Positions 42,408-51,530 of a stretch of 64,000 bases of DNA are shown here, piece by piece; the stretch's first letter is position 1; every line of letters starts with the position of its first letter. Position numbers and translations under genes: made by a program. Below the pieces are notes generated by a model. The model saw nothing but the letters and a program-made list of their open reading frames with translations. It did no database searches and was not told where the DNA came from. Source of the DNA: Streptomyces griseus. GTDB lineage: Bacteria; Actinomycetota; Actinomycetes; Streptomycetales; Streptomycetaceae. Where the stretch lies: positions 1,621,695 to 1,685,694 of the forward strand of contig NZ_MDKB01000001.1 in the NCBI RefSeq assembly GCF_001715295.1, read 5' to 3'.

Positions 42408-43718
42408 GTGCGTTCCGATCAACGCCTGGAAAACCTCCTCGCGGAACTGCGGCCCTCGGTCCTCGGCGCCCTGGTCCGGCGCCACGGGCAGTTCGACGGC
42501 TGCGAAGACGCGGTCCAGGAAGCACTCGTGGCCGCTGCCACCCAGTGGCCGGCCCAAGGCGTCCCGGACAACCCGCGAGCCTGGCTCCTGACCGTCGCCG
42601 GACGCCGCCTCACCGACCACCTGCGCAGCGACCGGGCCCGCCGCACCCGCGAGGTCACCGTCGCCTCGATGGCGCTGCCCCAGGCATCGGTGACCCCACC
42701 CCCCGACGAAGACCTGGTCTCCGTCGACGACGACACCCTGATGCTCCTGTTCCTGTGCTGCCACCCGGCGCTGACCCCGCCCTCACAAGTAGCACTGACC
42801 CTGCGCGCCGTCGGCGGCCTGACCACCGAGGAGATCGCCCGCGCCTTCATGGTCCCGCAGGCCTCCATGAGCCGCCGCATCTCCCGCGCCAAACAGCAGA
42901 TCAAGGACGCCGGCATGACCTTCCGCATGCCGCCGGAACCCGAACGCCCCGACCGCACCCGCGCGGTCCTGCACGTCCTCTACCTCATCTTCAACGAGGG
43001 GTACACCGCCACCACCGGACCCGACCTGCTGCGCCCGGACCTGACCGCCGAAGCCATCCGGCTCACCCGCCAGGCCCACCGCGTCCTGCCGGACAACGGC
43101 GAGGTCACCGGCCTGCTGGCGCTGATGCTCCTCACCGAAGCACGCCGCCCGGCCCGCACCCTGGCCGACGGCACCCTCGTCCCGATGGCCGAGCAGGACC
43201 GCTCCCGGTGGAACGGCGACCTCGCCGAGGAGGGCCTGGCCCTGGTCGTCGAAGCACTGGCCCGCCCCGGCATCGGCCTCTACCGCCTGCAGGCCGCCAT
43301 CGCCGCGGTGCACGTCGAGACACCGGAAGGCGGCGAGACCGACTGGCTGCAGATCCTGGCCCTGTACGACCTGCTGGAGCAGATCGCGCCCGGCTCCGCG
43401 GTGCGCCTGAACCGCGCGGTGGCGATGGCGATGGTCAAGGGCCCCCGCGAGGGCCTGCGACTGCTGGAACCGCTGGAACAGGACCGCTGGATGACCGCCA
43501 GCCACCGGCTCAGCGCGGTGCGGGCGTACCTCCTGGAGATGGACGGCGGCCTGGACAGGGCACGAGAGGAGTACCGGACCGCGGCACGGCAGGCCGCAAG
43601 CGGACCGGAGCAGCGGTTCCTCATGGAACAGGCGCAGCGGGTGGGGGCGGCACTGGAGAACGGGGCGGGGCGGGGGAGCGCGGCCGGCCGGGTGCCGGCG
43701 GACGGCGACCGGGGCTGA
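42408..43718 (+). CDS. ECF sigma factor with C-terminal TPR-like domain (ECF42 type)
   Basis: 436 residues. Sigma region 2 occupies about 20-85 (CEDAVQEALVAAATQWP, then NPRAWLLTVAGRRLTDHLR). Region 4 is at about 115-165 (LTLRAVGGLTTEEIARAF, then SMSRRISRAKQQI). The roughly 250-residue C-terminal extension has helical repeats beginning HVLYLIFNEGY, a hallmark of ECF42. These sigma factors usually sit beside a YciI/DGPF gene and have no anti-sigma factor; here the YciI/DGPF gene is 7.8 kb away (51531-51908). GTG 42408 is the likely start. It could direct cluster transcription. Confidence 0.93.
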   Translation: MRSDQRLENLLAELRPSVLGALVRRHGQFDGCEDAVQEALVAAATQWPAQGVPDNPRAWLLTVAGRRLTDHLRSDRARRTREVTVASMALPQASVTPPPDEDLVSVDDDTLMLLFLCCHPALTPPSQVALTLRAVGGLTTEEIARAFMVPQASMSRRISRAKQQIKDAGMTFRMPPEPERPDRTRAVLHVLYLIFNEGYTATTGPDLLRPDLTAEAIRLTRQAHRVLPDNGEVTGLLALMLLTEARRPARTLADGTLVPMAEQDRSRWNGDLAEEGLALVVEALARPGIGLYRLQAAIAAVHVETPEGGETDWLQILALYDLLEQIAPGSAVRLNRAVAMAMVKGPREGLRLLEPLEQDRWMTASHRLSAVRAYLLEMDGGLDRAREEYRTAARQAASGPEQRFLMEQAQRVGAALENGAGRGSAAGRVPADGDRG

Positions 43719-43803
43719 CACCACGTCACCCAAGGGGCCACGGGCCCACGACCGGCAGCAGGCGAGCGGTTGCGGTCCGACCGCCACCGGGGCGGTCCGG
43801 GGC

Positions 43804-43822
43804 CGGGCGTCTTCGAGCGTGC
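43804..43822 (-). promoter_or_regulatory. Cluster element facing left (no leftward gene)
   Basis: On the minus strand it reads GCACGCTCGAAGACGCCCG. It faces the 3' end of the sigma factor gene, not a start codon, and is head-to-head with the next copy 14 bp away. Confidence 0.6.
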
Positions 43823-43836
43823 GCCGCTGCGGCCGA

Positions 43837-43855
43837 GCACTCTGAACGATGCCCG
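43837..43855 (+). promoter_or_regulatory. Cluster element (site for BBE oxidase 2)
   Basis: GCACTCTGAACGATGCCCG, 62 bp before ATG 43918. It departs from consensus at positions 9 and 11. Confidence 0.65.
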
Positions 43856-43917
43856 GGCGACCGCCCGGCTCGCACCCTGAGAGGCAGAACCGCAACGGAC
43901 CATCACAAGGGGAGTCC

Positions 43918-45264
43918 ATGCCCGACACCGCGCCCCTCGCCTTCCCGGGCGACCCCGCCTACGACGCCGCCACCCACGTGTTCAACCTCGCCGGCCCCGC
44001 ACGCCCCGCCGCCGCGCTCACCGCCACCGGCCCGGACGACGTGCGGGCCGCCATCCGCCATGCGTCGGCGCACGGCCGGGGCGTCCGCCTCCACACCACG
44101 GGCCACTCCGCCGGCGCAGCCACCCCGATGACCGGCGCCCTGCTGATCCGCCCCCTCCTGTCCGGCGGCGTCGAGATCGACCCCGACCGCCGTCTGGCCC
44201 GCATCCCCGCGGGCACGCCCTGGAGCGCCGTCGTCCACGCCGCCGCACCCCACGGCCTCGCCGCACCCCACGGCACCTCGGGCACCGTCGGCGCCATCGG
44301 CTACCTGCTGCACGGAGGGGTGAGCCTCTACGGCCGCACACTCGGCCTGGCCGCCAACCACATCCGCAGCATCGAGCTCATCACCGCAGACGGAGACACG
44401 CGCCGCGTCAGCGCCGGCGAGGACCCCGAACTCTTCTGGGCCCTACGCGGCGGAGGAGGCGGCTTCGGCGTCGTCACCGCCGTCGAGATCGAGCTCTTCC
44501 CGGTACCCGAACTCGTCGCCGGAGCCGCCTTCTGGCGCTGGGAGCACGCCGAGGCCGTGGTCGGCACCTGGTACGACTGGACACTGCACGCACCCCAGGA
44601 GGTCTCCACCTCCCTGCGCGTGATGAACCTGCCGGACCTGCCGGAGATCCCGCCGATGCTCAAGGGCGGACCGGTGGTGTGCGTCGCCGGCGTCGCCCTG
44701 GCGGCCGCCCCCGCACGCGACCTGCTGGACCCACTGCGCAAGACCGGCGAACCGGTGCTCGACACCTGGCAGGACTGCGGTCCCGAACTGGTCCCGGACG
44801 TCCACATGGACCCCGACGAACCCGGCACCTTCATCGGCGACCACCTCCTGCTCGCCGAGCCGGGCCGCGAAGGAATCGCCGCGTTCCTGCGGATGACCGG
44901 CGAAGGCTCAGGCTCCCCCCTGATCGCCGCCGAACTGCGCCAGCTCGGCGGACGCATGGCCGTCGCCGCCCCGGACGGCGGCGCGCTGAACCGCCTGGAC
45001 GCGCGCCTGGCCTACATGGGCGCCGGCGTCCCCGAACTGCGCGGCACACCGCAGGAGATCGTCGAACACTGCGACCGGGTACGCGCCGCCCTGGGCCCGT
45101 GGGACACGGGCCGCACCGCGCCCGGTTTCGTGAAGGGCCTGGACCGCCCACGCGGGCACCTGTCCGAAGCCGATGTCCGGGCGGTCGAGCGGATCCGGGC
45201 GCGCGTGGACCCCGACGGCCTGTTCCGGGGCGACGCGATGCCGGAGACCCTGATCGCGCCCTGA
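43918..45264 (+). CDS. BBE-like FAD-linked oxidase (2)
   Basis: A 448-residue PCMH-type flavoprotein. The candidate covalent His63 lies in HTTGHSAGA. The second attachment site seen in bicovalent members is Ser here (HGTSGTVGAIGY), so FAD is at most singly linked. GGGGGFGVVTAVEIELFPVP and the C-terminal RARVDPDGLFRGD are typical. ATG 43918 follows AGGGGAG. It lies after the sigma factor (199 bp gap) with its own cluster element. It is probably another oxidation step; the substrate is unknown. Confidence 0.9.
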   Translation: MPDTAPLAFPGDPAYDAATHVFNLAGPARPAAALTATGPDDVRAAIRHASAHGRGVRLHTTGHSAGAATPMTGALLIRPLLSGGVEIDPDRRLARIPAGTPWSAVVHAAAPHGLAAPHGTSGTVGAIGYLLHGGVSLYGRTLGLAANHIRSIELITADGDTRRVSAGEDPELFWALRGGGGGFGVVTAVEIELFPVPELVAGAAFWRWEHAEAVVGTWYDWTLHAPQEVSTSLRVMNLPDLPEIPPMLKGGPVVCVAGVALAAAPARDLLDPLRKTGEPVLDTWQDCGPELVPDVHMDPDEPGTFIGDHLLLAEPGREGIAAFLRMTGEGSGSPLIAAELRQLGGRMAVAAPDGGALNRLDARLAYMGAGVPELRGTPQEIVEHCDRVRAALGPWDTGRTAPGFVKGLDRPRGHLSEADVRAVERIRARVDPDGLFRGDAMPETLIAP

Positions 45265-45269
45265 CATCG

Positions 45270-45288
45270 GCACGCACGAAGACGCCCG
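45270..45288 (+). promoter_or_regulatory. Cluster element (site before reductase pseudogene/SDR)
   Basis: GCACGCACGAAGACGCCCG, 29 bp before the pseudogene ATG. It may now drive the SDR gene downstream. Confidence 0.65.
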
Positions 45289-45317
45289 GAGCCTCGCCCC
45301 CTGCGATCGTCGAAGAC

Positions 45318-45890
45318 ATGCCCCAGGTGATCGCGGACATCTCCGCCTCCCCGACGGCTTCATCGCCGGCCCCGACGACAACCCCGGCCGCCGCCACGCA
45401 CCGGGCGCCGGCGGCGAACGCCCCCACCGATGACTCCGCGCGCTCGGCACCGGCGCTCCCGAGCCGGGCACCAGGGCGGCGACCGGGCGTGGCCGCCTGC
45501 CGCACGGGCGAGCTCTTCACCCGCACCGGGCCCGCCGTCGTCGGCCGGCGCAGGTTCGACGACGACGAGCAGGCGTGGGACGACGAACCACCCTTCCACG
45601 CACCGGTCCTCCTCGCCTCACACCGGCCGCTGCCGCCGCGCCCGATGCCCGGCGCCACCCACTTCGCGCTCGTCACCGGCGGCGTCACGAAGGCCGTCGG
45701 GCGGACCGCCGGGGCAGGCCGTCGCAGCGGCCGGAGCCCAGGGCGAGGACCTGGCGGTGAGAGGCGGCGGACCGGTGACCGCCGCCCCGGCCGCCGCTGC
45801 GCCGGACGAACCACGCCCGCCCGTCGTGCCGGTGCCGCCCGGTGGCGGCGGCCCACTGCCGGAGACGCACGTGGAGCTGCCGTGCGACGA
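45318..45890 (+). pseudogene. Broken RibD/dihydrofolate reductase-like gene
   Basis: ATG 45318 opens MPQVIADISAS, the usual start of RibD C-terminal-domain reductases. The frame must then shift to read GFIAGPDDNPGRRHAPG, returns for GELFTRTGPAVVGRR and DEPPFHAPVLLASHRPLPP and THFALVTGGV, and shifts again for QAVAAAGAQGEDLAVRGG. At least three frameshifts disrupt it, and the region between 45425 and 45500 is scrambled relative to the family. All pieces are in the order and spacing of the DHFR-like family, so this is a decayed gene rather than chance similarity. It lies just upstream of the SDR gene and still has a cluster element. Confidence 0.8.
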
Positions 45891-45935
45891 GACCCATGTA
45901 TTCCCTCGCGTTCTCCCACAGGAAGGAAGGCACAG

Positions 45936-46709
45936 ATGCTCTCCGACAAGGTGATGCTGGTGACCGGCGTCGGCCCCGGACTCGGCCGCGAGATCGCGGT
46001 CCGCGGCGCCGCGGCCGGAGCCGACGTGGTCCTGGCTGCCCGCACCGGGACGGTCCTGACATCGGTGGCCGCCGAGGTCGAGTCCCACGGCCGCCGGGCA
46101 CTGGCGGTCCCCACCGACATCCTCGACCCCGGCGCCTGCCGAGCCCTGACCGAGCGTGCCCTGGACACCTTCGGCCGGGTGGACGTGTTCGTCAGCAACG
46201 CCTTCGCACCCCCGGCGATGGGCGACCTGGCGACGATGGACCTGGACGCCGTGCGCGCCTCGCTGGAGACCGACGCCCTGGCCGCCCTGCGCATGGTCCA
46301 GCTCCTCGCGCCGACCCTCGGCGCACACGCGGGTTCGGTCGTGATGGTCAGCTCGGCGGTGGTCCACCACTCCCGCCCCCACTTCGGCGCCTACAAGGCC
46401 TCGAAATCGGCGCTGCACTCCCTGGCCGGCAGCCTGGCCACCGAGCTCGGCCCGAGCGGCGTCCGGGTCAACACCGTGGTGCCCAACTACATCTGGACCC
46501 AAGGACTCAAGGACTGGTTCGCGATGCAGGCCGCCGAACAGGGGGTGACGCTGCAGGACGTCTACGCCCGGACCGCGGCCGCCTCCGACCTGCGCCGGCT
46601 GCCCGACCCGGGCGACGTCGCCAACGCGGTGCTCTACCTGGCCTCGGACCTGGCCAGGGCGATCACCGGACAGAGCCTCAACGTCGACGCGGGCGAATTC
46701 CACTCCTGA
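45936..46709 (+). CDS. Short-chain dehydrogenase/reductase (SDR)
   Basis: A 257-residue classical SDR. It has the cofactor motif VTGVGPGLG (residues 9-17), NAF in place of NNAG, active-site Ser in VMVSSAVV, YKASK (Tyr and Lys) and PDPGDVANAVLYLASDLARAITGQSLNVDAGE at the C-terminus. Arg near the end of strand 2 (LAARTG) suggests NADPH. ATG 45936 follows AAGGAAGG. It follows the reductase pseudogene and ends before a strong hairpin. It probably reduces or oxidises a hydroxyl on the core or a side chain. Confidence 0.93.
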   Translation: MLSDKVMLVTGVGPGLGREIAVRGAAAGADVVLAARTGTVLTSVAAEVESHGRRALAVPTDILDPGACRALTERALDTFGRVDVFVSNAFAPPAMGDLATMDLDAVRASLETDALAALRMVQLLAPTLGAHAGSVVMVSSAVVHHSRPHFGAYKASKSALHSLAGSLATELGPSGVRVNTVVPNYIWTQGLKDWFAMQAAEQGVTLQDVYARTAAASDLRRLPDPGDVANAVLYLASDLARAITGQSLNVDAGEFHS

Positions 46710-47171
46710 CAACGCCTCACACCATCCCGCCGAAAACACCCCGGAAGACCGTGAGGTGACGGTCCGGCCCGCCCCAGCGGGCCGGACCACTCGGCCATGG
46801 AACGCGGACGACGAACCCTGCACGCCCCGCGCACCGTTGCCACCGCCGCGACCGGAGCTGCCGCCCGGGGCCGGTGACGGGCGGGCCGGCCCCCGGCACC
46901 GGCGGGGTCCACGTGACGGCACAGGCCGTTCCAGGCCCGGCCTTCGAAAGGCCCGGCCCCCGGCCCCCGGCCCCCCACCACCCGGGCCCCCGGCCGAGGG
47001 CCGTGCCCGCACCGCCCGTACCGCCCACCCCGACCTCACGGACACCGCCCACTCCGCCCGGACCGGCCGGCGGTACGGGACCCCGGCGAACACCGCCCGG
47101 ACCCCGCACCCCCCTCCTCGCACGGGAAGCGGCGCAACGGCTCCCCCCACCGCCCGGGCACGGGCAAAGGA
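46710..47171. other. Convergent intergenic region
   Basis: 462 bp, very C-rich, no credible ORF. It contains the hairpin at 46761-46788 and long CCCGG runs that may form further structure. Confidence 0.6.
46761..46788. terminator. 12-bp hairpin after SDR gene
   Basis: Arms 46761-46772 (GGTCCGGCCCGC) and 46777-46788 are exact complements with a 4-nt loop, 51 bp after the SDR stop. Confidence 0.75.
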
Positions 47172-48431
47172 CTACGCGTCCGGTGCGGCCCGGCCACGCA
47201 AGCTCGCCAGCCTCAGCTGGGCGAACCCACGGTTGGCCACCGTCGTGAGCAGCACCGCGGAGCTGGCATGCGTACGCCCGGTGGACAGGTCGCGCCAGAC
47301 CCGCTCCAAACGGGTCCCCTCACGTACCGCAGGGCTGCCGGCCGTCGGCTGGAGAATCTCGTCGACCGCCCGCCAGGCCAGATCCGTGGCCTCCCGGCAG
47401 GTGATCGCGATCCGCACGTCCTCCTCGGCAGTGAACGCCCCGACCGGCAGCCCGGACAGCTCGTGCCAGCGCCGCGACGCCGCGAGAACCAGCGTCTCGG
47501 CAGCGTCGATCATGCCGCTGGCCTTCCCGTACCAGAGCTGGAAATCGGGATCCTCCGCCCGGGGCAGGAACGGCGGGACGATCGTCGTGCGGGAGAACAT
47601 CAGCTCCGTGTACGCGTCGAGCGCGCCCTGGCACATGCCGACCGCGATGTGCGCACCCTCCAGAGCCATCGAACTCGCCGGTGCGCCCCCGTACTGCGGA
47701 TGCGCGTGCAACGCGCGCCCCGGGGTGCCCTCGGTCACCGAGATCTCCTCGAAATTGACCTCGATGCCGAAGTGATCGGGAATGCGCCCCCCGCGGATCC
47801 GGATGCTGTGCGAACCGCTGCCCTTGAGACCCAGCTGCCCGCCCCAGTCGTCGAGCATCTCCCACTGGTCGCGTGGCGCGATGAACAGCAGCCGGCGCGG
47901 CGGATTCGCATCGTCCCCGGCGATCACGGTGTTACCGATCAGGTGGGTCGCGTACGGCGCCCCGGAGCAGTACCTCCACACACCGTCCAGGATCCAGCCG
48001 CCGTCCTGCGCACGCGTGGCCGTCCCGTACGGGGCATTGACGAGCGGCGCGATGAAGTCGCCACCGGCGAAGATCTCCTCCTGCGCCTTCTCCTCGAACA
48101 TGCTGGCCGCGAACAGCGAGTGCGCGGCCCCCAGGCAGAACATCCAGCCCGTGGACGGGCAGGCCCGGCACAGGACCATCGCCACCTGCAGCAACGTGTC
48201 GAAGCCGAACTCGTGACCGCCGTACCGCTTGGGCACCGTGATGCGGTAGAAACCGGCGTCCCGGAACGCCCGATGGGTGTCCTCGGCGTAGAAGGTACGC
48301 TGCTCCGTCTCCTGCTGGCGCGCCACCAGGGCGGGCACCATCGCCTTGGCCCGCTCGATCAGCACCGCCGGGGTGACGTCGGCATCGGACAGCACGGCCG
48401 CGCCCCGCGCGGTGTTCTCGTCGTCGGTCAT
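47172..48431 (-). CDS. Acyl-CoA dehydrogenase-fold flavin monooxygenase (2)
   Basis: 419 residues, group D ACAD-fold. It has an N-terminal helical domain (FRDAGFYRITVPKRYGGHEF), a middle beta-domain (GWILDGVWRYCSGAPYATH, then GQLGLKGSGSHSI) and a C-terminal bundle. The R-Y-C-S-G segment matches flavin monooxygenases such as HsaA-type hydroxylases rather than fatty-acid enzymes. It starts at ATG 48431, 11 bp after the stop of the condensation enzyme, so the two form an operon. It needs reduced flavin, probably from the reductase at 2513. A role in hydroxylating the coupled side group is possible. Confidence 0.88.
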   Translation of the reverse strand: MTDDENTARGAAVLSDADVTPAVLIERAKAMVPALVARQQETEQRTFYAEDTHRAFRDAGFYRITVPKRYGGHEFGFDTLLQVAMVLCRACPSTGWMFCLGAAHSLFAASMFEEKAQEEIFAGGDFIAPLVNAPYGTATRAQDGGWILDGVWRYCSGAPYATHLIGNTVIAGDDANPPRRLLFIAPRDQWEMLDDWGGQLGLKGSGSHSIRIRGGRIPDHFGIEVNFEEISVTEGTPGRALHAHPQYGGAPASSMALEGAHIAVGMCQGALDAYTELMFSRTTIVPPFLPRAEDPDFQLWYGKASGMIDAAETLVLAASRRWHELSGLPVGAFTAEEDVRIAITCREATDLAWRAVDEILQPTAGSPAVREGTRLERVWRDLSTGRTHASSAVLLTTVANRGFAQLRLASLRGRAAPDA

Positions 48432-48442
48432 GGCGCCGGCCC

Positions 48443-49777
48443 TCAGAGCGCCGCGTCCGGACCGGCGAGCATGTCGCCGATCACCTCGAGGAACCCGGCA
48501 GCCTGATCGCCGACCTCGGCCTGCTCGAAGAGATGACGGCTGAAGCTGAGCCCGCCGACCACCTCGGAATCGCTCAGGTGCATCGACCAGATCATGCCGT
48601 CCGGAGTGTCGGAGCCGAGCGGCTGCGGGATGACCCGCCGCCAGATCGCCGTGTACTCGAGGTCCCCGATCCGCTCACCCTGCGTCAGATAGGGCGGCTG
48701 AACGGCCTGGAACAGGGTCGGCACCGCATCCGGACCGGCCGACGACATCAGCTCGGGCGCCTCGGCCAGGATGTGCAGCAACGGCAGCTCGTGCGAGAAC
48801 GCGCCGACGCAGGCCTTCCTGGTACGGGCGACGACATCACGGAAGGTCCGGCACCCCTCCAGATCCACCCGCAGCGGGGTGAAGTTGAAGAACGACCCGA
48901 CCGTGGACTGGAAGCGGTGCTCGCGCCCCGGCGTGAACGTGGGCACCACGAGGTCCGTCGCCCCGGTACGGCGGTTCACGAAGACGGCGAACGCCGCGAG
49001 CAGCACCATGAACGGCGAGCTGCGCGTCTCCTTGGCCAGCCGGGACACCTGCGCCCCCAGATCCGCGTCGGTGGCGAACCGGTGATAACTCGTCGCGGGC
49101 GACTGCCCGGTGGGATGCACCGGCGCGACCAGGATCCGGGCGCCCTCCAGCGTCTCGCGCCAGTACGCCCGTGAAGCGGCCACCGCCGCCCCCCCGGCCT
49201 CCTCCTGCTGCGCGACGACGTAGTCCCGGTACTGGGCCACCTCCGGCAGCCGCGGCTCCTCACCGGCCGCGCGAGCCGTGTAGCACTGCGCCAGATCCCG
49301 CAGGATCACCTGGATCGACCAGACGTCGGCCGCGCTGTGGTGGGCGCACAGCACCAGAACGGAGTCCTGCTCGTCGAAGCGGCCCAGAACCGCCCGCAGC
49401 AACGGCACCCGGTCGGCCGGGAACGACCGGGTCTCCGCCTGGATCATGAGCTGCTCGGCCCGCCGGTCCCGGTCCGCGCCCGGCGGCTCCTCCAGGTCCA
49501 CCAGCTCCAGCTCCGGCTGCACGGCGGGCAGCACACTCTGCGCACCCCCGTCCTCCAGACGCACCACGGTGCGCAGCGCCTCATGCCGCTCGACCACATC
49601 GGCCAACGCCGCACGCATGGCCTCCACGTCGACGTGGCCCTGGACCCGCCACGCGAAGACCTCCGTGTAGTGCGGCCCGAACGGCCCGGTCCTGAACCCC
49701 TGGGCGAACATGCAGAGAAACTGCTGCTGCAGTGAGAGCGCCGTGGTTGCCTGCGGGGACTGCGAAGTCGTGGTCAT
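48443..49777 (-). CDS. Free-standing condensation enzyme (SgcC5-like)
   Basis: 444 residues forming a single NRPS condensation domain. The catalytic HHxxxD motif is intact (His146-His147-Ser-Ala-Ala-Asp151 in CAHHSAADVWS). Downstream are VPTFTPGREHRFQSTVGSFF and the C-terminal part of the fold. In C-1027 the equivalent SgcC5 joins carrier-bound beta-tyrosine to a hydroxyl of the enediyne core as an ester, and the same role is inferred here. ATG 49777 follows AGGAGA. A cluster element lies 326 bp upstream, and it is co-transcribed with the ACAD-fold gene. Confidence 0.93.
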   Translation of the reverse strand: MTTTSQSPQATTALSLQQQFLCMFAQGFRTGPFGPHYTEVFAWRVQGHVDVEAMRAALADVVERHEALRTVVRLEDGGAQSVLPAVQPELELVDLEEPPGADRDRRAEQLMIQAETRSFPADRVPLLRAVLGRFDEQDSVLVLCAHHSAADVWSIQVILRDLAQCYTARAAGEEPRLPEVAQYRDYVVAQQEEAGGAAVAASRAYWRETLEGARILVAPVHPTGQSPATSYHRFATDADLGAQVSRLAKETRSSPFMVLLAAFAVFVNRRTGATDLVVPTFTPGREHRFQSTVGSFFNFTPLRVDLEGCRTFRDVVARTRKACVGAFSHELPLLHILAEAPELMSSAGPDAVPTLFQAVQPPYLTQGERIGDLEYTAIWRRVIPQPLGSDTPDGMIWSMHLSDSEVVGGLSFSRHLFEQAEVGDQAAGFLEVIGDMLAGPDAAL

Positions 49778-50438
49778 GGGATCTCTCCTCAGAAAAGGCG
49801 GACGCTGCCGTTGTTCGAGGGCGTCGATCAGCGTGTCGGGTAACGAGTTCGGCGGCGACCGGGGCCATACCGACCACACCCCGCCGACCGCGGCCGGCCG
49901 GCACACCGTGCATGCCAGGCCGGGAGGACCATCGGGTTCCTCGCGACCGGCGAGAGGGCCGGGCACTGCGCACGTCCGTCACGAACGCAACGGCCGGCCC
50001 CAGCAGTTCGCACCGTGGACGACACCGGCACGACCAGGCGCGACGGCTGGTCCGGCGCACGGCCACCTGGCCGCGTCTCGATTCTCATCACCGCTTCGAG
50101 TGCCGCGCATCTTCGTGATTGCGCCCCGGCCCACCGCCACGGCCGGCAGCCGCGACCGCAGGAGGACCACTGCCCCCGCGCACACCCTGACCGACCTGCG
50201 CCACACCGGCACCGACTGCCTCAGCCCGAGGAGTACGCACGCGACACCGTCGGCTCACAGGGCCTGCGGGCGGTGAAGGACCGAGGGCCGGGCGCCGGGG
50301 CGGAACCCCCACGCGCACACCGCCGCGCCGGAGCCGGCCCCACCCCGCGGCGAGCTGCCCGCCACCGGGGCCGGCGACCCGCCGCACGCCGGCCCCCCAC
50401 CCCGCCCGGCCCGCACACCCCTGCCGCGTCCCGGCAGG
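49778..50438. other. Intergenic region
   Basis: 661 bp between two leftward genes. It has the cluster element at 50104-50122, located in the unusually long leader of the condensation gene. No credible ORF was found. Confidence 0.55.
50104..50122 (-). promoter_or_regulatory. Cluster element (site for condensation enzyme operon)
   Basis: In gene orientation it reads GCAATCACGAAGATGCGCG, 326 bp before ATG 49777. Confidence 0.65.
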
Positions 50439-51281
50439 TCAGTTCCCGGGTTTCCGGACGGTGATCACCGCATAGCCGATCCGGTCGGCCCCCGGCGCGA
50501 AGAAATCCTCCAGCGTCTGCCGGAGCCCGTCCACGGCCACCTCACCGAACCGGCCGGCCAGCTCCTCACGCCGCGTATCCACGGCATGCAGGTACTTGGG
50601 GCCCATCCCGAACACCCGCGGCCCGCACTGCAGGTACTCCGCCGGCTCGAACCCGGCCTCCCGCAACGTCTGAAGCCACTCGGCCACCGACAGCATCCGC
50701 CTCGCCCCGAAGCCGGCCGCGAACCGGCCGGCCTCCTCGGCACCGAGCCCCTCCCGGGTGGGCTCCGTCAAGGACAGCAGCCCGCCGGGGCGCATCGCCC
50801 GGTACAGGCCGGCGAGCGTACGCCCGAGGTCATCGACGTAGACGAGGGACTCCATCGCCACGACCGCGTCGAAGGCGCCCTCCGGGAAGTCCAGCGCACC
50901 GTAGTCCCCGACCCGGAACGTGACCTGGCCGGCCAGCCCCGCCGCCCGGACCCGGGCCCGCGCCTCGGCCACCTGGCGGGTGCTGATGTTGACGCCGGTG
51001 ACCCGCACCCCGTACTCGGTGGCCAGCTGGATGGCCGGCGCCCCCAGACCACACCCGACGTCCAGGACCTGGTCACCCTCGCGCAGCCACAGCGAATCCG
51101 CCACTTTGCGGGTCAGCCGCTGCGCCGCCTCGATCAGCGGAGCCTCGTCCTCCTCGCCGTACCAGTACGCCAGATGCACCTGGCCGTCGTTGAACACATT
51201 CGACATGTCGGACGACTCGTCGAACATCTCCGCGATCTCGTCCGTCCCCGGCGTCCGGCCGGCGGTCGTCGCGCTCTCCAT
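50439..51281 (-). CDS. SAM-dependent methyltransferase
   Basis: A 280-residue class I methyltransferase resembling the RebM/sugar and small-molecule O-methyltransferase group. Motif I is VLDVGCGLGAPA, followed by GVRVTGVNISTRQVAEA and a motif II-like FDAVVAMESLVYVDD. The N-terminal lid has DMSNVFNDGQVHLAYWYG, typical of this group. ATG 51281 is behind AGGAGA. A cluster element lies 67 bp upstream. It may methylate a phenolic or core hydroxyl of the enediyne; the substrate is not predictable. Confidence 0.92.
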   Translation of the reverse strand: MESATTAGRTPGTDEIAEMFDESSDMSNVFNDGQVHLAYWYGEEDEAPLIEAAQRLTRKVADSLWLREGDQVLDVGCGLGAPAIQLATEYGVRVTGVNISTRQVAEARARVRAAGLAGQVTFRVGDYGALDFPEGAFDAVVAMESLVYVDDLGRTLAGLYRAMRPGGLLSLTEPTREGLGAEEAGRFAAGFGARRMLSVAEWLQTLREAGFEPAEYLQCGPRVFGMGPKYLHAVDTRREELAGRFGEVAVDGLRQTLEDFFAPGADRIGYAVITVRKPGN

Positions 51282-51348
51282 GGCGTCTCCTCTCCCGCGG
51301 GGACCAGATCCACCGAGCCCTGCCCCAGAGTCGCAGCGGCCACCGGGG

Positions 51349-51367
51349 CAGGCATCTTCCTGCGTGC
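51349..51367 (-). promoter_or_regulatory. Cluster element (site for methyltransferase)
   Basis: In gene orientation it reads GCACGCAGGAAGATGCCTG, 67 bp before ATG 51281. Confidence 0.7.
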
Positions 51368-51480
51368 GCGCCCACCGCGACGACGACACCGGCCACCCGC
51401 CCCGTCCCGTGCCGGTGGCACGCCCACGGCACGGGACGGGGCACCCGGCGGGGCCGGGCCGCCGCCCCGGCCGTGTCACA

Positions 51481-51523
51481 GCGCGCCGCCCCCGGCTCCG
51501 GACGGGAGCCGGGGGCGGCGCGC
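51481..51523 (-). terminator. 19-bp hairpin, terminator of YciI-like gene
   Basis: Arms 51481-51499 and 51505-51523 are exact complements with a 5-nt loop, 7 bp after the YciI-like stop. Confidence 0.9.
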
Positions 51524-51530
51524 ACCCCGT

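Noticed and set aside
46725..46750. Cluster-like GGAAGACCG sequence after the SDR gene
   Set aside because: GCA and GCC parts are absent and no gene follows in that direction.
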